In this document: piece by piece, positions 38,718-50,168 of the stretch | Numbering within the stretch: position 1 is the stretch's first letter | Layout of the letters: each line of letters begins with the position of its first letter | DNA from: Candidatus Binatia bacterium | Lineage (GTDB): Bacteria; Vulcanimicrobiota; Vulcanimicrobiia; Vulcanimicrobiales; Vulcanimicrobiaceae | Reading direction: 5' to 3' | NCBI GenBank assembly: GCA_035544215.1 | Contig: DATKHY010000007.1 | Location: 248,001-312,000, forward strand | Length of the DNA stretch: 64,000 nt | Notes under the pieces: model-generated | Told to the model about the DNA's origin: nothing | What the model saw: only the letters and a program-made list of their open reading frames with translations | The model's database searches: none | Program-made: the position numbers and the translations under genes

Positions 38718-40955
38718 TTAACGTGAAGTGTTGAGGCGCGGGAAAATGCGGGTTGGGATGCCGCGGAATGCCGGATCGCCGCATTGCCACAACAAGAACG
38801 CGTACTCATCGGTGAGCAGCTGCTCGCTCTGCGTGCGCGAGGCGGCGAGGAATCCGTGGCCTGCGTCGTAGTCGACTCGTAACAGGATCGGACGGCCGCT
38901 CGTCGTCGAGGTTTGCAGACGGGCGGTCATCTTCGCAAGCTCCCACGAGGAGACGCGCGGATCGTTGTAGCCCGTGATCAGCATGACGGCCGGATACGGA
39001 GTTCCGGGCACGACGTGCTCGTAGGCGTCCATTGCGTAGAGCGCCTTGAAACCTACTTCGTTCTTGACGGTGCCGAACTCGGGTGTGTTCGGCGGTCCGT
39101 TGGGCGAGAATTCCTGACGCAGCGCGTTGCTCGCGCCGACGACGTCCAAGGCGGCGGCGAAGAGGTGCGGGTCCGTCGTGATGGCGCGGCCGATCGTGAT
39201 GCCTCCCGCGCTCGTGCCCTCGCCCGCGAGGTGCGCCGACGACGTGTATTTGTGCGCGATCAGCCAGCCGCCGCAGGCGATGAAGTCTTGCCACGTATGC
39301 GGCTTCGTTGCGATCATTCCGGCCTGGTGCCAGGCCTCGCCGTACCAGCCGCCCCCGCGCGGATGACATACGGCGAACACGCCGCCGCGTTCGAGCCAGG
39401 CGATGCGCGTGGCGCTGAACCCCGGGTTGAGCTCGATCCCATACGCGCCGTAGCCTTCGAGATACGCCGGGTGCGAGCCATCGAGCTTGAGACCCTTACG
39501 ATAGACGATCGACAGCGGAACCATCGTCCCGTCCGCGCTGCGTGCCTGGACCTCCGACGACGTGTACGGCGACGTGTCGACGTTGGCAATCTCCTTGAGG
39601 TGCGTGTCGGCAACGTTGCCCTGCGCGTCGACGACGTAGTAGAGCAGTGAATGCGTCCAACCGGTCAATCCAAACACCGCGCCGGCGACGCGGGGATCGG
39701 TCGCTATCGCATTGATCGAGCCTTTGAACGGCAGTTTGACGGTTGTCGAGGCGCCCGGCGCGCCGTCGGCGGCCAGCATCACGCGCGTGATGCGCCCGAA
39801 ACCCCCGTCGCGCGAGAGCACGTATAAGCCGTCCGAGGCGACGCCCAGCGACTCGACGACGGAGCGGCTCGCGGGAATGACGAGCCGCGCCGCGGCGACG
39901 TTGGGGGCCGCGAGCGACGTCGCGACGATCTTAAACGCCGGCGCGTTCTTATGCGTCTGCAGATAGATCGTCGAACCCTTGAGGTCGTAACCCGTGACAT
40001 CGTCGTCCGTGGTCGCAACCGGTTCCCAGGCAGTGCTGGCGTCGGCCGTGGCGACGTGTGCCGCGTAGATCGTCTGTTCGTTCTTCACGCCGTGCGCGAT
40101 GACCGCGAGCGTGTAGTTCGAAGCGGGCGAGTAGACCATGATCGGAAAATCCGTGAGGCCGAACGGTATCTTCGGGTTCACTCCGTATCCGAACACGGCA
40201 GGATCGCTGTCGGGATCGCGGCCGAGCACGTGCAGGTACGCGACCGCGCGCGTCTCCTTGTCGTTCTCCGACTCGCCCGGCTTCAGCTTGGGGAAGCGTA
40301 CGTAATAGAACGACCTGTTATCGGGCAGCCAGCTCGTGACGCCGAAGTAGTACGCGCGGTCGATCGCGTCGGGAAGGACTTGACCCGTCGCAGTCTCGAC
40401 GACGTGAACGACCGCCGCCTCGGAGCCGCCCTCCGAGATGCCGTATGCGACGCGGTCGCCGTCGAGCGACGGCAGGAAGTAGTTGATCGTGTAGTGCTTA
40501 CCCGTGGTCGCCAGCGCCTGGGGATCCACGAGGACGCGCTCGGCGCCGCCAGAGATGTTGCGCACGTAGAGCTTGGGCGAGTTGTCGCCCGGATTGAGCT
40601 TTTCGTAGAAGTAGTACGGCCCGTCGATCGTTACACCCGTGACGCTCGCGCCCGCGTTGTCGAGCACTTTGATACGATCGAAGAGCTGCTGGCGTGCGGG
40701 GCCGAGGCGGCCGAGGACCGCGCGCGCGTAGGCGTTTTGGTCCTTGAAGAAGTTGATGACGACCGGATCCTGCATGTTCTCGAAGTAACGGTACGGGTCG
40801 GTGACGGACGTGCCGTAGATCGTCTCCGCCACTGGCCGCGTGGGCGGTACCGGCGGCGGGTTCGGGAACGTCTGGGCCGCCGGCGCGGCGTGGAGCGCGC
40901 CGGCCGCGGCAAGCCCGAGGGCGAAGACAAAAACGAAAAGAACGCAACGCAACAT
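38718..40955 (-). CDS. Prolyl oligopeptidase family serine peptidase (S9A), exported
   Basis: This peptidase, 745 residues, hydrolyses short peptides after proline or a related residue. A signal peptide covers residues 1-24 (FALGLAAAGALHAAPA), so it acts in the periplasm. The propeller domain begins PVAETIYGTSVTDPYRYFEN, a strong S9A marker. The alpha/beta-hydrolase triad can be placed: Ser582 in GTSAGG, Asp665 in GYNDPRVS and His700 in DAGHGF. ATG 40955 is chosen because upstream in-frame sequence lies inside the divergent carboxylase gene. With the hut locus and the TonB receptor it suggests a peptide-consuming lifestyle. Confidence 0.95.
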   Translation of the reverse strand: MLRCVLFVFVFALGLAAAGALHAAPAAQTFPNPPPVPPTRPVAETIYGTSVTDPYRYFENMQDPVVINFFKDQNAYARAVLGRLGPARQQLFDRIKVLDNAGASVTGVTIDGPYYFYEKLNPGDNSPKLYVRNISGGAERVLVDPQALATTGKHYTINYFLPSLDGDRVAYGISEGGSEAAVVHVVETATGQVLPDAIDRAYYFGVTSWLPDNRSFYYVRFPKLKPGESENDKETRAVAYLHVLGRDPDSDPAVFGYGVNPKIPFGLTDFPIMVYSPASNYTLAVIAHGVKNEQTIYAAHVATADASTAWEPVATTDDDVTGYDLKGSTIYLQTHKNAPAFKIVATSLAAPNVAAARLVIPASRSVVESLGVASDGLYVLSRDGGFGRITRVMLAADGAPGASTTVKLPFKGSINAIATDPRVAGAVFGLTGWTHSLLYYVVDAQGNVADTHLKEIANVDTSPYTSSEVQARSADGTMVPLSIVYRKGLKLDGSHPAYLEGYGAYGIELNPGFSATRIAWLERGGVFAVCHPRGGGWYGEAWHQAGMIATKPHTWQDFIACGGWLIAHKYTSSAHLAGEGTSAGGITIGRAITTDPHLFAAALDVVGASNALRQEFSPNGPPNTPEFGTVKNEVGFKALYAMDAYEHVVPGTPYPAVMLITGYNDPRVSSWELAKMTARLQTSTTSGRPILLRVDYDAGHGFLAASRTQSEQLLTDEYAFLLWQCGDPAFRGIPTRIFPRLNTSR

Positions 40956-40965
40956 GGAGGCGTAT

Positions 40966-40995
40966 TTGTTGGCGTGGCTCGCGCTGCCCTTTATG
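40966..40995 (+). promoter_or_regulatory. Possible promoter of the carboxylase operon
   Basis: TTGTTG (40966-40971), an 18-base spacer and TTTATG (40990-40995) form a moderate sigma70-like pair in the 78-base divergent gap. The start near 41002 would leave a 32-base leader with AAGGTGAG (41023-41030) ahead of GTG 41034. Confidence 0.4.
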
Positions 40996-41033
40996 AAGGA
41001 TGACAACGGTGGCAAGGTGTGCAAGGTGAGCGC

Positions 41034-42587
<1,554 letters not shown>

Positions 42588-42607
42588 GCTGAAGCGAGGA
42601 GATTGCG

Positions 42608-43162
42608 ATGCCCGATGACATCGAGGTCGAGACCGACAAGCTGCAAGAGCAGGTCGACGACGCGCGCGAGGAAGGCGAGCGTGCCGCGCCGTGGCTGCGT
42701 TGGGTGGGGCTGGGCGCGGCGATCTTTGCTGTGGTGGCGGCGGTCTCGGCGCTGCGCGCCGGCGATCTAATCAACGAGGCGACGATCAATCAAATCAAGG
42801 CATCGGACACGTGGGCCGAGTACCAGGCCGCGCGGTCGAAAGAGCACCTGTACACGATCGCGGTCGACAATCTGACGGACAGCGGATCGAAGAACGCGGC
42901 CCGGTTGCGCGCCTATCGCGGCGAGGTCGCCAATGAGGCGTCGAAGGAAAAGCCGCTTCAGACCGAGGCGCGACGGCTAGAGGAGGAATCGGTCGCAGAG
43001 ATCGAGCGGCACCACGCCTTCGAGTATGCGGTCGCGCTGCTGCAGGTGGCGATCGCCTTGGGAGCGGTGGGCGCGCTCGCGCGCTCCAAGCTCGCATGGT
43101 ACGTTAGTCTGGTGGCCGGCGTGGTGGGGATCACCTTCTTTTTTAGGGGCTTTATGTTGTGA
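42608..43162 (+). CDS. DUF4337-type membrane protein
   Basis: The 184-residue protein starts at ATG 42608 with GAGGAGA upstream. Its first 28 residues are acidic, then a membrane helix (LRWVGLGAAIFAVVAAVSALR), a ~90-residue charged, likely coiled-coil periplasmic or cytoplasmic loop (WAEYQAARSKEHLYTIAVDN), and two C-terminal helices ending FFFRGFML. This arrangement matches DUF4337, a family without known function. It sits between the carboxylase beta gene and fabI, and its stop overlaps the fabI GTG (GTGA), so it is probably co-translated with fabI. Confidence 0.82.
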   Translation: MPDDIEVETDKLQEQVDDAREEGERAAPWLRWVGLGAAIFAVVAAVSALRAGDLINEATINQIKASDTWAEYQAARSKEHLYTIAVDNLTDSGSKNAARLRAYRGEVANEASKEKPLQTEARRLEEESVAEIERHHAFEYAVALLQVAIALGAVGALARSKLAWYVSLVAGVVGITFFFRGFML

Positions 43163-43938
43163 AACTGCTTGACGGTAAACGCATCTTGGTGACCGGAGTC
43201 GCGAATCGCTGGTCCATTGCGACGGGCATTGCCCGCAAGCTGCACGAACACGGCGCGCAGATCGCGCTCGCGTACCAAGGGGAACGCGTCAAGGACGAGG
43301 TCGAAAAACTCGGCGCGGAGCTCGGCGGCGCATCGGCCTTCGAGTGCGACGTCTCGAACGACGAATCGCTCGCCGCGATGTGCGAGGAGCTGCTCAAGCG
43401 GTTTGGCAAGATCGACGCGCTCGTCCACTCGATCGCGTACGCCAACAAGGAAGACCTCGTCGGCAAAGTGTTCGAAACCTCGCGCGGCGGCTTCTCGCTC
43501 GCGCTCGACGTCTCGTCGTACTCGCTAATCGCGCTCGTTCAGGCGCTGCGCGAGGCGCTCAACGACAACGCTTCGATCATGGCGCTCACGTATCTCGGCG
43601 CGACGCAGATCGTTCCCAACTATAACCTGATGGGAATTGCCAAGGCCGCGCTCGAGGCGGCGATGCGCTACCTCGCCTTCGACCTCGGCGACCGCGGAAT
43701 CCGCGTCAACGCGATCTCTGCCGGCCCGATCAAGACCGCGAGCTCGCGCCAAGTCGGCGGGTTCTCACGGATCCTCGACGTCGTGCCCAAAGTCGCGCCG
43801 CTGCACCGGAACGTCACGCCCGGGGACGTCGGCGATATGGCGGTCTTTCTCGCCTCCGACCTCTCGAGCGCCGTGACGGCCGACGTGCACTTCGTCGACG
43901 CCGGCTATCACGCAATGGGGCTCTTCGCTCTGGGATGA
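43159..43938 (+). CDS. fabI: Enoyl-[acyl-carrier-protein] reductase FabI
   Basis: NADH-dependent enoyl reductase completing each round of fatty acid elongation. The 259-residue short-chain dehydrogenase-like protein has the FabI-specific nucleotide site TGVANRWSIATGIA instead of the classic GxxxGxG, the VHSIAYA strand, and catalytic Tyr145, Tyr155 and Lys162 in YLGATQIVPNYNLMGIAK, matching E. coli 146/156/163. The GTG start lies on the previous stop. Lying between two acyl-CoA carboxylase subunits, it may link carboxylation of acyl-CoA to lipid synthesis. It is the usual target type for triclosan-like inhibitors. Confidence 0.96.
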   Translation: MKLLDGKRILVTGVANRWSIATGIARKLHEHGAQIALAYQGERVKDEVEKLGAELGGASAFECDVSNDESLAAMCEELLKRFGKIDALVHSIAYANKEDLVGKVFETSRGGFSLALDVSSYSLIALVQALREALNDNASIMALTYLGATQIVPNYNLMGIAKAALEAAMRYLAFDLGDRGIRVNAISAGPIKTASSRQVGGFSRILDVVPKVAPLHRNVTPGDVGDMAVFLASDLSSAVTADVHFVDAGYHAMGLFALG

Positions 43939-43986
43939 TCGATCTGCCCCTCCGACGCCGCCGCTTCGCCTCGCTGCGCTCGTAAA

Positions 43987-45669
43987 ATGTTCGGCAAGAT
44001 CCTGATCGCGAACCGCGGTGAGATCGCGGTGCGGATCATTCGCACCGCGCGGGAGATGGGCGTCGAGACGGTCGCGGTTTACTCCGACGCCGATCGCGGC
44101 GCTTTGCACGTCGAGCTCGCCGACGAGGCGTGCGCCCTCGGCGCCGCCGCGCCGTCGCAGAGTTACCTAAACGCCGAGAAGCTGATCGACTGCGCGCGGC
44201 GATCCGGCGCGGAGGCGATCCATCCCGGCTACGGCTTTCTGGCGGAGAACGCCGCGTTCGCCCGCAGCGTCGTCGAGGCCGGCCTAACCTGGATCGGGCC
44301 GCACGCCGACGCTATCGACGCGATGGGGAACAAGCTCCGCGCGCGCCATCTCATGCACAAGGCCCACGTGCCGATCGTGCCGGGCGCGACCGAGAGCGTG
44401 CCCGACGTGCGCGCCGCGCGAGCCGCGGCGGAGACGTACGGATTGCCCCTCGCGCTCAAGGCCGCCGGCGGCGGCGGCGGCAAGGGGCTGAAGATCGCGC
44501 GCTCGATCGACGAGGTCGAGCCGGCGTTCGAGACCGCGCGGCGCGAGGCCGAGGCATACTTCAAGAACGGCACGATCTACGCCGAGCGCTATCTCGAGAA
44601 TCCCAAACACGTCGAGCTGCAGCTTCTTGCCGACAAGCACGGCAACGTCGTGCACGTGGGCGAGCGCGACTGCTCGCTGCAGCGGCGCCATCAAAAGCTC
44701 TGGGAAGAGGCGCCCGCGCGCGTATCCGACAAGGTTCGCGAGGCGATGCGCGAGGCCGGCGTGCGCGCCGCGAAGGCCATCGGCTACGACTCCGTCGGCA
44801 CGATGGAGTGCCTGGTCTCGGGCGACGCGTTCTACTTCTTGGAGATGAACACGCGCATCCAGGTGGAGCACACCGTCAGCGAGATGATCTCCGGCCTCGA
44901 TCTCGTCCGCGAGCAGATACGCGTGGCGGCCGGCGAGCGGCTCGGCTACGGCCAGAGCGACGTGCGCTTCCGCGGCTTCGCGATCGAGGCGCGCGTCAAC
45001 GCCGAAGATCCCGCGGAGAATTTTCGCCCGGCGCCGGGAACGATCACCGCATACCGCGAGCCAGGCGGCCTCGGCGTTCGCGTCGATTCCGCGGCGTATC
45101 CGGGCTGGACTATCCCCGAGCAGTACGATTCGCTCATCGCCAAGCTCGTCGTTTGGGCGCCGGATCGTGACGAGGCCATCGCGCGGCTGCGCCGGGCCAT
45201 CGACGAGTACGTGGTCGAGGGCGTGCCGACCACGCTGCCGCTGCTGCGCGCATTATGCGACTACGCGCCGGTCGCCGATGCGACGTACGGCACGGCCACG
45301 CTCGAAGCGTACGCGGAGACGTGGCGCGAGGCGGTCGCGAACGGACTCGCCCCCTCCGCGCGCAAGCGCAGCGTGGCGTCCGTCCCCGCTCGGGCCGCCG
45401 CGCGCCGGCTCGCGCCGCGCCTGGGCGCGATCCGCAAGCGCAGCGCCGCGGCCAGCGGCAACGACGTGACCTCGCCGATGCACGGAATCATCGTCGAGCT
45501 CGGCGTCGGCATCGGCGACGCGATCGCAGAGGGTCAGGTCGTTGCCGTCGTTGAGGCTATGAAGATGATGAACGAGATCCGCGCGCAACGCGCCGGAACC
45601 GTAACCGCGATCCACGCCGGCCCCGGATCGAGCGTCGAAAGCGGCACGTCGCTGATTACGCTGTCGTAA
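43987..45669 (+). CDS. pccA: Acyl-CoA carboxylase alpha subunit (biotin carboxylase plus biotin carrier)
   Basis: Fused subunit of 560 residues: biotin carboxylase N-domain (KILIANRGEIAVRIIRTARE), ATP-grasp with KAAGGGGGKGLKIA near 160 and EMNTRIQVEHTVSE near 290, C-terminal lid, an Ala/Arg-rich linker, and a biotinyl domain with EAMKMMNE, where Lys526 carries biotin. It lacks the ~100-residue BT linker domain of mitochondrial-type PccA, so it is the shorter, actinobacterial AccA-like form. It pairs with the beta subunit at 41034. Together they could carboxylate propionyl-CoA, and perhaps acetyl-CoA, as shared alpha subunits do elsewhere. Confidence 0.94.
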   Translation: MFGKILIANRGEIAVRIIRTAREMGVETVAVYSDADRGALHVELADEACALGAAAPSQSYLNAEKLIDCARRSGAEAIHPGYGFLAENAAFARSVVEAGLTWIGPHADAIDAMGNKLRARHLMHKAHVPIVPGATESVPDVRAARAAAETYGLPLALKAAGGGGGKGLKIARSIDEVEPAFETARREAEAYFKNGTIYAERYLENPKHVELQLLADKHGNVVHVGERDCSLQRRHQKLWEEAPARVSDKVREAMREAGVRAAKAIGYDSVGTMECLVSGDAFYFLEMNTRIQVEHTVSEMISGLDLVREQIRVAAGERLGYGQSDVRFRGFAIEARVNAEDPAENFRPAPGTITAYREPGGLGVRVDSAAYPGWTIPEQYDSLIAKLVVWAPDRDEAIARLRRAIDEYVVEGVPTTLPLLRALCDYAPVADATYGTATLEAYAETWREAVANGLAPSARKRSVASVPARAAARRLAPRLGAIRKRSAAASGNDVTSPMHGIIVELGVGIGDAIAEGQVVAVVEAMKMMNEIRAQRAGTVTAIHAGPGSSVESGTSLITLS

Positions 45670-45679
45670 ATCGCTGGAA

Positions 45680-47314
45680 TCAGGGCGGCGCGTTCGTTGA
45701 TGCTGCACGCGAGGCGTGGATTGTTTGACCGTTTTGGTAGAGCGTCAGCCCGTCGACTGCACCGGAAGCGTTGCGCCCGAACGTGATCCGCGCCTCGACC
45801 ACCTTGAGGTAGAACTCGTCCTTTGCCGACGCGTAGACTTGAATAGCGGGCTGACTCGTTAGCTGCACGTAGAGCGCGTCGCCGCGCTGCGTGACCGTGA
45901 ACGCCCCGCCGTCGAGCGGATACGTGCCGACGTATTGCTGCAGTGTCGCGCGATCGAGCGCAACCGCGGGCGGAAACGCCGGCGGCAGCTGCGCGACGAC
46001 GGGCTTGCCCTGCTCGCCGAGGCGCACCGCCGGGATCGTCTCGCCCGCCTGGATCAAGCGCAGCCCCACGATCGCGTCGGTGGCGCGCAAAAATTTGAAC
46101 GTCGCATCGACGGCCTGCGAATAGTACGTGTCCCGGCCGACTTGCTGATAGGCCGCGCCGAGCTGCGGCAGCACCGCGATGGCCAACTGGTTGGGCTCCC
46201 GGGTCGTCGCCACCCGGAACGTGAAGCCGCCGCTCGCGTTGCAGTAGACGCCGTCGTACGCTTTCGGATCGGTGTCCGACGCCGCCACCGACGACGGGCA
46301 AACCGCGATCGGATAGCTCGGTACCAACACGTGCGCCGCGATATCGGTGACCGCCGGCCCGTTGCTGAGCACGGCCACGCCCATTTGGCGGTCGCGCGAG
46401 ATCGCGAAGTCGGCGTGAAAACCGAGCGTGTCGCCGGCGTGGCTGGTGGTTCCGGTATTGGGATTGATATTCCACACGAGCCCGATCTGGTGGCCGGGGC
46501 TCCCCTGCGCGCGCGGCCGCTGCGCGAAGAGGCAGGTGCGCGCGAGCGGTCCTTGGCCCATATTGCAGCGCAGGTATTTCAGCATGTCGGTCACGTTGGA
46601 GTAGATGCCGCCGGCCGGGAGGATGGACTGAGCATGCCATGTCGTCACGACTTGCCCGCTCAAATCATGCCCCGCTGCGAGCAGCGCGGGGTCCGATGCC
46701 GGTGACTCCGCGAAGCCCGTCTCGCTCATGCCGAGCGGATCGAGCACCGTGTTACGCACGAGCGTCGTATACGGCACCTTCGCGCGATTGGCAAGCAACT
46801 GCCCGAGCAGTCCGATTCCATAGTTCGAATACTCGTACGACGAACCGGGATCGCGCGTAAGCGCGTAGCCGTTGAGGAACGCGTACATGTTGGCGACGGT
46901 ATAGTCCGCGTAGGGATCGTCGCCTGCGACGTCGTTCATGTTCGTCGGTAGGCGCGGCAGCCCGGAACGCTGCTCGGCCAGATTGAGCAGCGTGATGGCC
47001 TTGCCGTCTTTGCTCGGAGCGCGAACGCCCGCGGGCAGATACTTCGAGATCGGGTCGCTCAAACGGACCTCGTTGCGGAGCACCATCGCGGCGAGGGTCG
47101 TGGCGGTGAACGTCTTCGTCACCGAGCCGATCTCGAAGAGCGTGTGCGCGTCGACCGCGCTGCCGTTTCCGGCGTTACCAGCGACGTAGACGCGCGTGAC
47201 GCCGTGATCGATCACGCCGACGGCGATGCCCGTGCCGGGCACGGCCGCGGCGCGCGCGTCGAGCGCCGCCTGCAGCGAGAGCGCCGCCAAGAGCGGCGCG
47301 ACACAGCCGAGCAT
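45680..47314 (-). CDS. Exported serine hydrolase (class C beta-lactamase fold)
   Basis: Penicillin-binding-protein-like hydrolase of 544 residues. A signal peptide is at the N-terminus ([20 protein letters not shown]). The catalytic SxxK is GSVTKTF near residue 65, the YxN motif is YSNYG near 160, and a late [10 protein letters not shown] supplies the KTG-like element (HxG). The C-terminal ~170 residues form a lipocalin-like beta domain ([20 protein letters not shown]), common in this group. Likely substrates are peptides, esters or wall fragments rather than antibiotics. ATG 47314 is chosen because longer readings enter the divergent mutase gene, whose ATG is 61 bases away. Confidence 0.88.
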   Translation of the reverse strand: MLGCVAPLLAALSLQAALDARAAAVPGTGIAVGVIDHGVTRVYVAGNAGNGSAVDAHTLFEIGSVTKTFTATTLAAMVLRNEVRLSDPISKYLPAGVRAPSKDGKAITLLNLAEQRSGLPRLPTNMNDVAGDDPYADYTVANMYAFLNGYALTRDPGSSYEYSNYGIGLLGQLLANRAKVPYTTLVRNTVLDPLGMSETGFAESPASDPALLAAGHDLSGQVVTTWHAQSILPAGGIYSNVTDMLKYLRCNMGQGPLARTCLFAQRPRAQGSPGHQIGLVWNINPNTGTTSHAGDTLGFHADFAISRDRQMGVAVLSNGPAVTDIAAHVLVPSYPIAVCPSSVAASDTDPKAYDGVYCNASGGFTFRVATTREPNQLAIAVLPQLGAAYQQVGRDTYYSQAVDATFKFLRATDAIVGLRLIQAGETIPAVRLGEQGKPVVAQLPPAFPPAVALDRATLQQYVGTYPLDGGAFTVTQRGDALYVQLTSQPAIQVYASAKDEFYLKVVEARITFGRNASGAVDGLTLYQNGQTIHASRAASTNAPP

Positions 47315-47375
47315 GCGTGCGCCTTGGCGCCCCGGCGGCGGGCGCCCTGCCCGAGCGCGGCGTAGTACGCCAACG

Positions 47376-48953
47376 ATGGCGCGCGATATCAACGCTTCGG
47401 GCATTCCGCTCGAGAGGGTCTACGACGAGGTCGACGGACAGCCGCACGAGCTCGGGGAGCCCGGCGCGTTTCCTTACGGCCGCGGCATTCGCCCCGATAT
47501 GTATCGCGGACGCCTCTGGACGATGCGTCAATACGCCGGCTTCGGCACGGCAGCGGAATCGAACGCGCGCTACCGCTATTTGCTCGAGCGCGGGCAGACC
47601 GGCCTCTCAGTGGCATTCGACCTGCCGACGCAGCTCGGCCTCGACTCGGACGCGCCGCTCGCGCGCGGCGAGGTCGGCAAGGTCGGCGTGGCGATCGACT
47701 CGATCGACGAGATGGAGACGCTGCTTTCCGGCGTTCCGCTCGATAAGGTGACCGTATCGATGACGATCAACGCGCCCGCCGCGATCCTGCTGGCGCTCTT
47801 CTTAGCGGTCGCGCGCCGGCGCGGCGTCCCGTTCGATAAGCTGGGCGGCACGGTGCAGAACGACGTGCTCAAGGAGTACGCGGCGCGCGGCACCTACATC
47901 TATCCGCCCGAGCCCTCGATGCGCCTCGTGACCGACGTGATGGCCTACTGCGCGAGTGAGGTGCCGCAGTGGAACACGATCTCCGTCTCCGGCTACCACA
48001 TCCGCGAGGCGGGCTCGACGGCGGTTGAAGAGATCGCATTCACGCTGGCCAACGCAAAGGCGTACCTGAACGCGGCGCGCGACGCCGGCATCGCGCTGGA
48101 CGAGGTTGCGCCGCGCATTTCCTTCTTCTGGAACTCGCACAACGACTTCTTCGAGGAGATCGCCAAGTTCCGCGCGGCGCGCTACTTGTGGGCACATATT
48201 ACGCGGGACGAGTTCGGCTGCCGCGATCCGCGCTCGCAGATGCTGCGCTTCCACGCGCAGACCGGGGGCTCCACGCTGACCGCGCAGGAGCCGGAGAACA
48301 ACGTCGTACGCGTCGCCTTACAGGCGCTCGCAGCGGTGCTCGGCGGCGCGCAGTCGCTGCACACCAACGGCAAGGACGAGGCGCTCGCGCTACCGACCGC
48401 CGACAGCGCCAAGACCGCGCTGCGCACGCAGCAGATCATCGCGTACGAGTCGGGCGTGGCCGACGTCGTCGATCCGATGGCGGGATCGTATTACCTCGAG
48501 ACGCTCACCAACGCGCTCATCGAGCGGGCGACGCACTTGATCGGCGAAGTGGACGCGATGGGCGGAAGCATCGCGGCAATCGAGAGCGGCTGGATGCAGC
48601 GGCGGATCGCGGAATCCGCGTACCGCGCGCAGCAGGCCATCGAACGCGGCGAGCAGGTGGTGGTCGGCGTGAATCGCTTCGCGGAGGCGTCCGACGGAGC
48701 GGCGATGCCGCTGCAGCGCGTCGACGAGCGCGTCGAACGCGAACAGGTGGAGCGCCTCGCAGCGTTTCGCGCGGCACGCGATCCCGGCGCGGTCGAAGCG
48801 AACCTCGCCGCAGTGCGTGCGGCGGCCGCGAGCGATGAGAACCTGATGCCCCGCTTCGTCGATGCCGTGGACGCCGGCGCGACGCTCGGCGAGCTGTGCG
48901 ACGTGCTGCGCGACGTGTTCGGAACGTATCGCTCCAAAGAGGTCGTCGCGTAA
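47376..48953 (+). CDS. Methylmalonyl-CoA mutase, large (catalytic) subunit
   Basis: The 525-residue TIM-barrel subunit interconverts methylmalonyl-CoA and succinyl-CoA. Marker segments include [40 protein letters not shown], '[20 protein letters not shown]', [15 protein letters not shown] and [14 protein letters not shown]. The protein ends without the B12-binding DxHxxG domain, so it needs a separate cobalamin-binding small subunit, which is not in this window. ATG 47376 starts the conserved region. It is followed after 3 bases by the epimerase gene, making a propionyl-CoA to succinyl-CoA module with the carboxylase genes. Confidence 0.94.
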   Translation: MARDINASGIPLERVYDEVDGQPHELGEPGAFPYGRGIRPDMYRGRLWTMRQYAGFGTAAESNARYRYLLERGQTGLSVAFDLPTQLGLDSDAPLARGEVGKVGVAIDSIDEMETLLSGVPLDKVTVSMTINAPAAILLALFLAVARRRGVPFDKLGGTVQNDVLKEYAARGTYIYPPEPSMRLVTDVMAYCASEVPQWNTISVSGYHIREAGSTAVEEIAFTLANAKAYLNAARDAGIALDEVAPRISFFWNSHNDFFEEIAKFRAARYLWAHITRDEFGCRDPRSQMLRFHAQTGGSTLTAQEPENNVVRVALQALAAVLGGAQSLHTNGKDEALALPTADSAKTALRTQQIIAYESGVADVVDPMAGSYYLETLTNALIERATHLIGEVDAMGGSIAAIESGWMQRRIAESAYRAQQAIERGEQVVVGVNRFAEASDGAAMPLQRVDERVEREQVERLAAFRAARDPGAVEANLAAVRAAAASDENLMPRFVDAVDAGATLGELCDVLRDVFGTYRSKEVVA

Positions 48954-48956
48954 TTG

Positions 48957-49370
48957 ATGGAAATTGACCACGTCGCGATCGTCGTCAAGGATCTCGACGC
49001 AACGCTGCGGCTCTACACGCAGACGCTCGGCTTCAAGGAGATCTATCGCGAGGTCATCTACGATCAGCGAGTAGAGGCGGTCGGGCTGGAGGCCGGCGAA
49101 TCGCACGTGGAATTGCTGCTTCCCTTAGACGAGAATTCGGCGATCGCGCGCTATCGCGGAGAGGCCGAGACGAAGCTGCATCACACGGCGTACCGCGTGG
49201 CCGACATCGAGCGCGCGCTCGAGGAGCTGCGGGCCAAGGGCGTTCGTCTGATCGACGAGCGTCCTCGCAAAGGGGCGAACGGCAGCACGATCGCGTTTCT
49301 CCATCCGAAGGCGACCGCGGGCGTGCTCATCGAACTCTGTCAGCCGCATCCGGTACGTACTCACACCTAA
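48957..49370 (+). CDS. mce: Methylmalonyl-CoA epimerase
   Basis: The 137-residue VOC-fold enzyme converts (S)- to (R)-methylmalonyl-CoA for the mutase. It begins MEIDHVAIVVKDLDATLRLY with the first metal His. It has VGLEAGESHVELLLP (Glu ligand), KLHHTAYRVADIERAL with the second His, GANGSTIAFLHPKATAGVLIEL with the last Glu, and a normal C-terminus. The match to the family is essentially full length. ATG 48957 is used; TTG 48954 would add one residue. It completes the propionate pathway with pccB, pccA and the mutase. Confidence 0.93.
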   Translation: MEIDHVAIVVKDLDATLRLYTQTLGFKEIYREVIYDQRVEAVGLEAGESHVELLLPLDENSAIARYRGEAETKLHHTAYRVADIERALEELRAKGVRLIDERPRKGANGSTIAFLHPKATAGVLIELCQPHPVRTHT

Positions 49371-49391
49371 GCGGGAAAGCCTAACGACTGC

Positions 49392-50168
49392 TTGATTTCG
49401 GGAACGCTCGATCGGCGCCGGCGCGCGCTGTTCTGGTCGACGCTCGCGTCGGCCACAATCCACCTCATCGTCTTGACGCTGCTTTTCTACGCCGTGTCGC
49501 GGATCTTGATTACCCGCGGTACCAAGGAGATCGTGTCGCAAACCAACGTCACGTCAGTCGAGCGGCTCGTCCATCCCAAAGAGGCGACGGTGGCGCCGCA
49601 ACCCCACCGGACGATTCGGCGGCAAGAGTCGGCGCCGGCGAAAATCGAGCCCCACGAGCTGGCGCGCGTGGTCAAGACCGCTGCCTCACCGGAGCCGCCG
49701 CAACGTCCGACCATCCCGTCGACGATCGAGCGCGACACGGCCGGCTACGCCAAGGAGGTCGCCAAGCTCAACGCTCTCGACGATCCGCGCGCGATCCCCA
49801 CGATCGATCCCGGCACGCGCGGGTCGACGATGAAGAGCTACGCCTTCAACATTCCCTCATCGTTGCGCGGTTCGGACGAAGGCAACGGCATCATCACGCC
49901 GACGCGGGCGTGGCACGAGAACGGGCGCGACTGCTACTACGGACGTTACGACTTCACGTATCCGGACGGTGCGATGGAGAGCGGCGACATCGTGTGGCCG
50001 TTCTGCTTCGATCCGGGCTCCGATCCGTTCAAGGAGCCGCCACACCCGATTCCGTTCCCGCTGCCGCCGGCCGGATTCAGACTCTCATCGGACGAGCAGC
50101 TGCCGGCGATCGAGAAATCCGTGTACCAGCAGTGGGCGAGCGAGACGGGCGCGCCGTCAACGCCGTAG
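49392..50168 (+). CDS. TonB-like membrane-anchored protein of unknown function
   Basis: The 258-residue protein has a cytoplasmic Arg-rich start, one membrane helix (ALFWSTLASATIHLIVLTLLFYAVS, residues 12-36), and then a Pro/Lys/Thr-rich periplasmic stretch (residues 60-130), the layout of TonB/TolA-type energy transducers. The C-terminal part (YAFNIPSSLRG, NGRDCYYGRYDFTYPDGAMES, IVWPFCFDPG) has two Cys and no evident TonB C-terminal fold. The start is an uncertain TTG at 49392. It converges with the marC gene, overlapping by 12 bases. A partner role for the TonB-dependent receptor is possible but unproven. Confidence 0.6.
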   Translation: MISGTLDRRRRALFWSTLASATIHLIVLTLLFYAVSRILITRGTKEIVSQTNVTSVERLVHPKEATVAPQPHRTIRRQESAPAKIEPHELARVVKTAASPEPPQRPTIPSTIERDTAGYAKEVAKLNALDDPRAIPTIDPGTRGSTMKSYAFNIPSSLRGSDEGNGIITPTRAWHENGRDCYYGRYDFTYPDGAMESGDIVWPFCFDPGSDPFKEPPHPIPFPLPPAGFRLSSDEQLPAIEKSVYQQWASETGAPSTP

